From positions 5,544-69,543 of the forward strand of contig CAZABC010000012.1 in assembly GCA_964483405.1 (NCBI GenBank): 64,000 nucleotides of DNA, in the 5' to 3' direction. The position numbers and the translations under genes were made by a program. The stretch is from CAZABC01 sp964483405. Its GTDB lineage: Bacteria > Chloroflexota > Limnocylindria > Limnocylindrales > CSP1-4. Below the pieces are notes generated by a model. The model had not been told where the DNA came from. It ran no database searches and saw only the letters and a program-made list of their open reading frames with translations. Position 1 is the stretch's first letter. Every line of letters begins with the position of its first letter. This document shows positions 50,889 through 57,746 of the stretch, one piece after another.

Positions 50889-51365
50889 ATGACCCCGTCC
50901 GACACGGGCCCCCGCACGATCGCCGTCAATCGGCGGGCCCGCCACGAGTTCACCATCGAAGACACGCTCGATGCCGGTCTCGTCCTCACCGGGACGGAGA
51001 TCAAGTCGATCCGCGCCGGCAAGGTCAACATCGCCGACGCGTACGCGCGCGTCGAGCGGGGTGAGGCCTGGCTCGTCAACGCCCACATCGCCCCGTGGGA
51101 AGGCGGCAACCGCGAGAACCACGAACCCCGTCGCGATCGGAAGCTGCTCCTCCACCGCGACGAGATCGACCGGCTGATGGGTCGCGTCCGGGCGAAGGGG
51201 CTGACGGTCGTCCCGCTCCGGCTCTACATCACGCCGCGCGGCCGCGCCAAGATCGAGCTCGGGCTGGCCCGCGGCAAGGCGCTCCACGACAAGCGGCGGG
51301 CGATCGCCGATCGCGACGCGCAGCGCCAGGCGGAGCGCGACCTCGCCGAGGCCGGGTTCCGCTAG
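50889..51365 (+). CDS. smpB: SsrA-binding protein SmpB
   Basis: Partner of tmRNA in trans-translation; binds the tRNA-like domain and fills the decoding site of stalled ribosomes. Its 158 residues show the family segments FTIEDTLDAGLVLTGTEIKS, RENHEPRRDRKLLLHR, LTVVPLRLYITPRGRAKIE and a basic C-terminal tail (GKALHDKRR). The ssrA gene lies 3.6 kb downstream on the same strand, with three other genes in between. Confidence 0.96.
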   Translation: MTPSDTGPRTIAVNRRARHEFTIEDTLDAGLVLTGTEIKSIRAGKVNIADAYARVERGEAWLVNAHIAPWEGGNRENHEPRRDRKLLLHRDEIDRLMGRVRAKGLTVVPLRLYITPRGRAKIELGLARGKALHDKRRAIADRDAQRQAERDLAEAGFR

Positions 51366-51369
51366 GCCG

Positions 51370-52422
51370 ATGCGGTTCGGCCGGGCGATCCAGGTCGTCG
51401 ACGCCCACGCCGCGGGCGAGCCCGGGCGGGTCGTCGTCGGCGGCGTCCTCGACGTCCCGGGGACCTCGATGGTCGAGAAGATGGCCCACCTCCGCGACCA
51501 CGCCGACGAGCTCCGGCTGCGGCTCCTGCGTGAGCCCCGCGGCTACCCGGCGATGTGCGCGAACGTCATCCTGCCGCCGACCCGGGCGGAGGCCGACGCC
51601 GGGTTCGTGATCATGGAGCCGGTCGAGTACCCGGCGATGAGCGGCTCGAACGCGATCTGCGTCGCGACCGTCCTCCTCGAGACCGGGATGATCCCGATGA
51701 CCGAGCCATTGACGGAGCTGACGCTCGAGGCGCCGGCCGGGCTCATCCGGATCCGAGCCGAGTGCCGCGACGGCAAGGTGACGGCGGTCACCTTCCGGAA
51801 CGTCCCGGCGTTCGCGGCCCACCTCGATGCGCCCGTCGAGGTCCCCACGCTCGGCACGGTCACGGTCGACGTCGCCTGGGGCGGGATGTGGTACGCGATC
51901 GCCGAGGCCGAGCCGCTCGGCTTCCGGCTGACCCCCGACGAGGGCCGCGACATCGTCCGGGTGACCGAGCTGATCAAGGCGGCGGCTCGCGAGCAGCTGC
52001 CGGTCGTCCACCCCGAGGAGCCGGCGTTCGCCGGCGTCTCGATCGGCCAGCTCTCCGGTCCGCCGCACGACCCACGGTCGAGCCGCCGGAACGTCGTGAC
52101 GGTCTCGACCCGCGAGCTCGACCGGGAACGACCGGCGACCTGGACCGGCGTCATCGACCGCTCGCCGTGCGGCACCGGCACCTGCGCGAAGATGGCGACG
52201 CTCCACGCCCGGGGCCGGCTCGGCCTGGGAGCGCCGTTCGTCCACGAGGGCATCCTCGGCACGACCTTCACCGGCCGGCTCGTCGAGGAGACGACGGTGG
52301 GGCCGTACCGGGCGGTCGTCCCGGAGCTGACCGGCAGCGCCTGGATCACCGGGCTGGCGACCCACCTGGTCGACCCGAGCGACCCGTTCCCCGACGGGTA
52401 CACCGTCGGCGACATCTGGTAG
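51370..52422 (+). CDS. Proline racemase-family protein, likely 4-hydroxyproline 2-epimerase
   Basis: Cofactor-independent racemase/epimerase family of 350 residues. The two acid/base positions are Ser91 (in PAMSGSNAIC, where proline racemase has Cys) and Cys267 (in DRSPCGTGTCAKMA). In this superfamily Ser/Cys pairs are reported among 4-hydroxyproline 2-epimerases, Cys/Cys in proline racemases and epimerases, and Cys/Thr in trans-3-hydroxyproline dehydratases, so epimerase activity is the best guess. It starts four bases after smpB, without the usual hydroxyproline catabolic neighbours. Confidence 0.85.
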   Translation: MRFGRAIQVVDAHAAGEPGRVVVGGVLDVPGTSMVEKMAHLRDHADELRLRLLREPRGYPAMCANVILPPTRAEADAGFVIMEPVEYPAMSGSNAICVATVLLETGMIPMTEPLTELTLEAPAGLIRIRAECRDGKVTAVTFRNVPAFAAHLDAPVEVPTLGTVTVDVAWGGMWYAIAEAEPLGFRLTPDEGRDIVRVTELIKAAAREQLPVVHPEEPAFAGVSIGQLSGPPHDPRSSRRNVVTVSTRELDRERPATWTGVIDRSPCGTGTCAKMATLHARGRLGLGAPFVHEGILGTTFTGRLVEETTVGPYRAVVPELTGSAWITGLATHLVDPSDPFPDGYTVGDIW

Positions 52423-52427
52423 GACCC

Positions 52428-52446
52428 GCCACCCGCCGGCGGTGGC
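52428..52446. terminator. Hairpin between convergent genes
   Basis: GCCACC (52428-52433) and GGTGGC (52441-52446) form a 6-bp stem with a GC-rich loop in the 28-base gap between the racemase and urease-like stop codons. It can serve both strands. No U-tract is present, as at other likely terminators here. Confidence 0.45.
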
Positions 52447-52450
52447 GCCG

Positions 52451-54541
52451 CTACCGGAGCAGGTAGCGACGGCTGAGCGGGACCTCCCGGACCGGGTCGA
52501 CCGCGACGAGCCGGCCGCCGAGCGTCACGGTCCCGTCGTGCGGGTCGATCTCGATCGGGGCCGTCGCCCGGTTGTGGGCGAGCGAGGCCCGGGTCAGCCC
52601 GCGGCAGCCGCGGACGGCGACGAACCGACGACGTGAGCCGAGCCGCGCCGGCAGCCCGGCCGCGAGCGCCGGATCCGAGACGAAGGTGACCGCGTTCGCG
52701 GCGGGCGCTCCGCCGACCGCGCCCCAGTGCGGGCGGTAGCGGGTCGGCTCGGCGCCCTCGAGCGAGGCGTTGCCGTCGCCGAGCGGACCCCAGGCCACGT
52801 GGCCGCCCTTGACGACGAGCGCCGGCTTGACCCCGAACGAGCCCGGGCGCCACAGGACGACGTCGGCGAGACGGCCCGGCAGGAGCGACCCGACCTCGTG
52901 GGCGATCCCGTGGACGATCGCCGGCTCGACGGTGCACTTCGCGAGGTAGGCGAGGACTCGCTCGTTGTCGTCGAGCGGGTCGGGGGCGGCGGCCGGCAGC
53001 CCCGGGTGCGCCGGCGGCTCGCCGTCGGGCGCCCCGATCCCGCGTCGCCAGCGCTTCATGACGTGGGCCAGCTGGATCGTCCGCCGGAGCGTCTCGCCGA
53101 TCCGGCCCATCCCCTGGGAGTCGGAGTTGACGATGGCGATGGCACCGAGCTCGTGCAGCGGGCCCTCGGCGGCCATCGTGGCGGGGTGGATGCGCTCCCG
53201 GACGAGCTCGAGGTCGCCCGGCACCTCCCAGCCGCCGCCGTGGTTGCGAAGGATCATCGCGACGTGCTCGGCCGGAGCGGCCGGACCGTACGGGACGGTC
53301 GGCGTCGTCGAGGAGCAGAGGACGGATGGCTCGCGGACGAGCCCGAGGAGATCGGGCAGGTGGCCGCCACCGGTCCCCTCGACGTGATAGGCGTGGACGG
53401 TCCGGCCGGCGATCGCCGCGACCGTGTCCTCCAGCTCGGCCGACTCGTGGAGCCCGTCGGTGTGGAGCGAGATGGCGATGTCGTGGTCGTCGGCGAAGGC
53501 GAGGACGGCGTCGATGAGCTCGGGGTAGGCGCCGTAGTCCTCGTGGATCTTGAGGCCGATCGCCCCGGCCTCGAGGAGGGCCTCGAGCCGGCCCGGGTCG
53601 TCGGCGCGGGCACCGGCCTGGAGCCCGACGTTGACCGGCCAGCCGTCGATGGCCAGGAGCGTCCGCTCCATGGCGAAGGGCGGCTCCTCGAAGCCCGCCG
53701 TGATCAGCGTCGTCACCCCGGCCCCCAGGGCGACCGGGACGAGCTCGGGCGTGACGAGGTGGACGTGCGAGTCGATCGCCCCCGGCGTCGCGATCAGCCC
53801 GTAGCCCATGATCGGCTCGGTGTGCGGACCGACGACGAGGTCGATCCCGCCGGAGATCGCCGGGTTGCCGGCTCGTCCGATCCCGGCGATCCGGCCGTCC
53901 TTGATCCCGATGTCGGCCTTGACGACGCCGATCGACGGGTCGACGACGACGACCCCGACGATGACGATGTCGAGCTCCGAGTCGGCGGCCGCGTCGTCGG
54001 CCTGGGCCATCCGGCTGCGGAGCGTCTTGCCGTAGCCCCAGATCGGTTCGTCGCCCGTCGCGGTCCGGTCCTCGGCCACCCGGATCCAGAGCTCGGTGTC
54101 GCCGAGGCGGATCCGGTCGTCGGTCGTCGGGCCGAACCGGGCGAGCCACTCCGCGGCCGGGATGCGGGGCCTCGGCCCGGGCGACCCTCCGGGCGACTCC
54201 CCGGCGGCCGGGGCATCGGCGGCCGGTCCGGCGTCGCCGACGGCCCGTACCAGGTCGACGTCGCGCTGCTCGCCGGGCCCCCAGCGCACCGTCGCCCCGG
54301 CCGGCACGTCGAGCCGGAACCCCACGGCGGCGGCGCGGTCGAACGCGAGCCGCGGGTTGACCCGTTCGAACGGGTAGTGCGACGAGACCCGGACCACCCG
54401 CCGGGACGTGTTCGCGACCGTGAGCCGGATCCGCGACCGCTCCGGGCCGATCGGCCGATCGGCGGCGCCGGGGCGGACCTCTCCCGGGACGAGCGGACCG
54501 TCGTCGCCCGGATCCGCGGACCGGCCGGCGGAGGCCGTCAT
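52451..54541 (-). CDS. Urease-like protein, fused beta and alpha subunits
   Basis: The N-terminal ~100 residues match urease beta (LVPGEVRPGAADRPIGP, VSSHYPFERVNPRLAFDR), then a Gly/Pro/Ala linker (103-127) joins the alpha subunit. All metal ligands are present: His259 and His261 (DSHVH), Lys331 (IGLKIHEDYG), His360 (SLHTDG), His386 (AYHVEG) and Asp474 (NSDSQGMGR). The general-acid His is His434, but the flap Cys next to it is Asn433. The loop after GVTTLI, normally GGGTGPATGTNA with a Cys-containing stretch, is replaced by a shorter AGFEEPPFAMERT. No ureDEFG is visible. It is certainly a urease homologue; urea as substrate and nickel as metal are uncertain. Confidence 0.88.
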   Translation of the reverse strand: MTASAGRSADPGDDGPLVPGEVRPGAADRPIGPERSRIRLTVANTSRRVVRVSSHYPFERVNPRLAFDRAAAVGFRLDVPAGATVRWGPGEQRDVDLVRAVGDAGPAADAPAAGESPGGSPGPRPRIPAAEWLARFGPTTDDRIRLGDTELWIRVAEDRTATGDEPIWGYGKTLRSRMAQADDAAADSELDIVIVGVVVVDPSIGVVKADIGIKDGRIAGIGRAGNPAISGGIDLVVGPHTEPIMGYGLIATPGAIDSHVHLVTPELVPVALGAGVTTLITAGFEEPPFAMERTLLAIDGWPVNVGLQAGARADDPGRLEALLEAGAIGLKIHEDYGAYPELIDAVLAFADDHDIAISLHTDGLHESAELEDTVAAIAGRTVHAYHVEGTGGGHLPDLLGLVREPSVLCSSTTPTVPYGPAAPAEHVAMILRNHGGGWEVPGDLELVRERIHPATMAAEGPLHELGAIAIVNSDSQGMGRIGETLRRTIQLAHVMKRWRRGIGAPDGEPPAHPGLPAAAPDPLDDNERVLAYLAKCTVEPAIVHGIAHEVGSLLPGRLADVVLWRPGSFGVKPALVVKGGHVAWGPLGDGNASLEGAEPTRYRPHWGAVGGAPAANAVTFVSDPALAAGLPARLGSRRRFVAVRGCRGLTRASLAHNRATAPIEIDPHDGTVTLGGRLVAVDPVREVPLSRRYLLR

Positions 54542-54861
54542 GCGCCGGTGGCCGGGTCGGGCCCGATGGGGTCGACGAGGACCACGAGGCGGGTCCCCTC
54601 GTCGAGCAGGACCTCGAGCCGGACCTCGTCGACGAGGGCTCGGACGCCGTCGAGCACCTCGTCCGGCCGGACGGCGGACCGGCCGGCGGCCACGACCGCG
54701 TCGTAGTCCAGCCCCGTCCTGGCGGCCTCGAGCATCGCGTCGCAGATGACCGCCACGGCCTCGGGCTCGTTGAGCCGGAGACCGGCCGCCCGGTGGCGGC
54801 GGGCGAGCTCGGCGGCCGTGAAGATCAGGAGCCGCTCCTCCTCCGGGGGCGTCAGGCGCAT
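54538..54861 (-). CDS. Urease-like gamma subunit
   Basis: A 107-residue UreA homologue: MRLTPPEEERLLIFTAAELA, ARRHRAAGLRLNEPEAVAVI and the C-terminal TRLVVLVDPIG strand match the family along its whole length (~100). It overlaps the fused beta-alpha gene as ATGA, giving a two-gene operon. A minus-strand TACCAT box (54868-54873) ends seven bases before the ATG, so the mRNA may be leaderless. The protein is as divergent as its partner. Confidence 0.88.
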   Translation of the reverse strand: MRLTPPEEERLLIFTAAELARRHRAAGLRLNEPEAVAVICDAMLEAARTGLDYDAVVAAGRSAVRPDEVLDGVRALVDEVRLEVLLDEGTRLVVLVDPIGPDPATGA

Positions 54862-54867
54862 GGGCCG

Positions 54868-54873
54868 ATGGTA
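54868..54873 (-). promoter_or_regulatory. -10 box directly before the urease-like operon
   Basis: TACCAT on the minus strand ends seven bases before the ATG at 54861, which predicts transcription starting at the A of the start codon. No convincing -35 hexamer or ribosome site is visible. Confidence 0.4.
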
Positions 54874-54920
54874 GCGAGCCGGCGCACCGTGACGCTACGG
54901 CACTCCTGACGCATCGCCCC

Positions 54921-54949
54921 TTGGACGGATGGCCGTCCGGGTGTAGGAT
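54921..54949 (+). promoter_or_regulatory. Promoter of ssrA
   Basis: TTGGAC (54921-54926) and TAGGAT (54944-54949) are 17 bases apart. Transcription would start near 54956, giving a precursor with ~35 bases to be trimmed from the 5' end by RNase P. Confidence 0.72.
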
Positions 54950-54990
54950 GGATCGGCCCCGACACGACCTGACCGTGTGCGGGCGTCCGT

Positions 54991-55362
54991 GGGGATGCGT
55001 GGTCTCGACGGGGTCAAGACGTCAGGGAACGCGAGCCGAGGTGCCGTCAGGCCTCGTTAAACCGGCGGCAAACCGAAGTACCTGGCAACCGCCAGCCTGC
55101 TCTCGCCCTCGCCGCTTAGGCGGTAAGGTGAGCGTGGAAGCCACCTCCTCCCCGCGGGTGGTGGAAGCGTCATGCAGCGGGGATGCAGCCCGGATGAGCG
55201 CCACGTAGTCCGGAGCGAAGCCCGATCTAGGGACACGTGACTGGGTCGGATGGGAGTCTGCCGATGGGCGCCCGCCGACTGACGAAACGCATCGGACACG
55301 CTCGTAGTGGTCCCTGGCCACGGGCTTCGGACGGGGAGTTCGACTCTCCCCCATCTCCACCA
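54991..55362 (+). ncRNA. ssrA: Transfer-messenger RNA (tmRNA)
   Basis: Rescues stalled ribosomes together with SmpB. The 5' end GGGGATG pairs with CATCTCC before the encoded 3' ACCA (one G-U pair), forming the 7-bp acceptor stem. GGTCTCGACGGGG is the conserved 5' D-loop-like segment and GGGGAGTTCGACTCTCCCC the T arm. The reading frame ends at TAG (55117-55119) after codons for ...PALALAA, a standard degradation tag end. If the resume codon is GGC at 55084, the tag is GNRQPALALAA; the resume codon is my inference. One-piece form, 372 bases. Confidence 0.95.
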
Positions 55363-55377
55363 CCCGATCACCTCGCG

Positions 55378-55427
55378 CGCCGGCTCGGCGCGCCCGGCGC
55401 CGCGCTGGGCGCCGGCTCGGCGCGCCC
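55378..55427. terminator. GC-rich repeated hairpins after ssrA
   Basis: An 18-base unit (CGCCGGCTCGGCGCGCCC) occurs at 55378-55395 and again at 55410-55427. The second copy, with the preceding bases, forms a GGGCGC/GCGCCC stem (55407-55427). The element lies between the tmRNA 3' end and the convergent alpha-galactosidase gene and overlaps that gene's stop, so it may end both transcripts. Confidence 0.45.
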
Positions 55428-57667
55428 TACTCGGCCTCGAGGATGAACAGCCGGGCCCAGGCGTCGCCGCGGGCCACCGACCGCCACGGGTCGCCGCCGA
55501 GGAACAGCCCGGCGGTCATGAGATCGTCGCCGCCGCGGACGAGCGCGTTGTCGCGCTCGACGTCGTCGCCGGTCACGGGCCACGGGGTCACCTGGTACCG
55601 GGCGGCCGGGTCGAGCCCCCGGAGCGGCCGGCGCGACGGGCCGTGGAACGGCCGGTTCAGCGTCCGGTAGACGCCGACGACCGCCGCCCGGCGATCGGGC
55701 GCCACGACCATCCAGGCCGTCTCGTTGCCGTCGCCGTCGAACGGGCCGCGGAGCCGGATGAACCGCCCGCGCTGGAACGTCTCGCGGTGGGCCCGGTAGA
55801 GGGCGATCTGGTCGACGACCTCGGCACGGTCGGCCTCGGACAGGGTCGTCGGGTCCAGCTCGTAGCCGAAGACGCCGAAGAAGGCGACGGCCGCCCGGGT
55901 CGACAGCGGGACGACCCGTCCGGTCTGGTGGTTGGGCACCGCCGAGACGTGGGCCGCCATCGAGCTCAGCGGGTAGGGGATCGACGTGCCCCACTGGATC
56001 GCGAGCCGCTCGATGGCATCGGTGTCGTCGCTCGTCCAGGCCTGCGGGGCCCACGCCAGCAGCCCCGGGTCGAAGCGGCCGCCGCCGCTCGCGCACGACT
56101 CGAACAGGACCCCGGGGAAGGCCCGGGCCAGCCGGTCGTACAGGTCGTAGGTGCCGGCGATGTAGCGGTGGAAGAACTCGCCCTGGCGCTCGGGGGGGAG
56201 CGACCGGCCGAACGGCTCGGTGATGTTGCGGTTCATGTCCCACTTGACGTACGAGAGCGGCGCCGAGCCGAGGACCGTCGACAGCTGCGCGAACAGGTGG
56301 TCGACCACCTCGGGTCGCCCCATGTCGAGGACGAGCTGGTGGCGGCTCTCGGTCCGCGGCCGGCCCGGGACGCCGATCGCCCAGTCCGGGTGGGCCCGGA
56401 AGAGGTCGCTGTCGGGGCTGACCATCTCGGGCTCGATCCAGATCCCGAACCCGAGCCCGAGCGCCCCCACCTTCGTCGCCAGGCCGGTGACGCCGTCGGG
56501 CAGCTTGCGGAGGTCCGGATGCCAGTCGCCGAGCGACGAGTCGTCGTTGTCGCGGTGGCCGAACCAGCCGTCGTCGAGGACGAACAGCTCGACCCCGAGG
56601 TCGCGGGCGGCGGTCGCGATCTCGACGATGCGGGCCTCATCGAAGTCGAAGTAGGTCGCCTCCCAGTTGTTCAGGACGATCGGCCTCGGCCGGTCGCGCC
56701 AGGTGCCGCGCACGAGCCGCTCGCGGAAGAGGCCGTGGAGCGCGTCGCTCAGGCCACCCAGGCCCTCGGACGACCAGGCGACGACCGCCTCCGGCGTCGC
56801 GAAGGTCGCGCCCGGCTCGAGGGTCCAGGCGAAGCCCTCGGGAGCGATGCCGATCCGGGCCCGGGCCGTCCCGAACGGATCGACCTCGGCCTCGGCGACG
56901 AAGTTGCCCGAGTAGACGAGGCTGAGCCCGAGCGCCTCGCCGGCCCACTCGGTCGTCGCCGGGCGGAGCAGGGCGAGGAAGGGGTTGTGCTCGAGCCCCG
57001 ATGCGCCACGCTGGCTGGCGACGCCCTGGCGCCCGGGGGCGAGCCGGCGGTCGACGACGTGTCGTTCGCGGGCCCAGGCGCCGCTCAGCGTCAGGAGCCG
57101 CCAGTCCGCGTCCGGCAGGTCGAGGGCGGCGCTCATCGCGGTCCGGACGCGGACGGCGGCCGGGCCGTCGTTCCGGATGGCGAGGCTTCGCACGACGACC
57201 GGGCGGTCGCGGAAGATCGTGTAGCGGAGCGTGACCTCGACGCCGCTCGGGGCATCGGCCAGCCCGACGTCGACCGTGTCGGCCTCGGCCGCGTCCTCGA
57301 CGTACGTCGCCGGCATCGGCCGCAGCCCGGTCGTCGGGACCGGCGCCGGCTTCCCCGCGACGATCTCGTGGCCGACGTAGGCGAGGCGCAGGACCGTCGC
57401 CCCGTCGGCGCCCTCGACGACGAGGGCCGGCATCCGGAAGTCGCCCGAGCCCGGCGTCGGGCACTCGAACGGGACCGGCTCGCCGACCCGGTCGCCGAAG
57501 CCGCTGAACGGCCGCCGGCCGAGGTGGGCGTACGAGCGGCCGGCCGCGAGGGCGGGGCCCAGGTACAGGTGGCCGAGCGAGCCGTCGTCGAGGACGCGGA
57601 CGATGTAGCTCAGCGCATCGTTGCGGAGGTGGAGCTCGCGGGTCGGCTCGACCCACTCGATCGGCAT
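55427..57667 (-). CDS. GH36 alpha-galactosidase
   Basis: Cytosolic glycoside hydrolase releasing terminal alpha-galactose from raffinose-type sugars or melibiose. At 746 residues it has the three-domain layout of tetrameric GH36 enzymes: beta-supersandwich N-domain (1-330), TIM barrel (335-650) and C-terminal sheet. The catalytic residues fit: nucleophile Asp477 in YVKWDMNRNI and acid/base Asp547 in TSDDTDAIERL. The barrel also carries FVLDDGWFGHRDND and CASGGGRFD. No sugar transporter is adjacent, so it stands alone; the missing signal peptide implies an internal substrate. Confidence 0.94.
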   Translation of the reverse strand: MPIEWVEPTRELHLRNDALSYIVRVLDDGSLGHLYLGPALAAGRSYAHLGRRPFSGFGDRVGEPVPFECPTPGSGDFRMPALVVEGADGATVLRLAYVGHEIVAGKPAPVPTTGLRPMPATYVEDAAEADTVDVGLADAPSGVEVTLRYTIFRDRPVVVRSLAIRNDGPAAVRVRTAMSAALDLPDADWRLLTLSGAWARERHVVDRRLAPGRQGVASQRGASGLEHNPFLALLRPATTEWAGEALGLSLVYSGNFVAEAEVDPFGTARARIGIAPEGFAWTLEPGATFATPEAVVAWSSEGLGGLSDALHGLFRERLVRGTWRDRPRPIVLNNWEATYFDFDEARIVEIATAARDLGVELFVLDDGWFGHRDNDDSSLGDWHPDLRKLPDGVTGLATKVGALGLGFGIWIEPEMVSPDSDLFRAHPDWAIGVPGRPRTESRHQLVLDMGRPEVVDHLFAQLSTVLGSAPLSYVKWDMNRNITEPFGRSLPPERQGEFFHRYIAGTYDLYDRLARAFPGVLFESCASGGGRFDPGLLAWAPQAWTSDDTDAIERLAIQWGTSIPYPLSSMAAHVSAVPNHQTGRVVPLSTRAAVAFFGVFGYELDPTTLSEADRAEVVDQIALYRAHRETFQRGRFIRLRGPFDGDGNETAWMVVAPDRRAAVVGVYRTLNRPFHGPSRRPLRGLDPAARYQVTPWPVTGDDVERDNALVRGGDDLMTAGLFLGGDPWRSVARGDAWARLFILEAE

Positions 57668-57746
57668 CGTGCTCTCCGGCTCGGCGGTCGCGGGCGGCCA
57701 TGGCTGCTACGGGTCGCCGCGACCCGGACAGCGTACCGAAGCGGGG

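Noticed and set aside
55363..55426. Integrated element attached at the ssrA 3' end
   Set aside because: ssrA is a frequent integration site, but no integrase and no duplicate of the tmRNA 3' end were found in the window.
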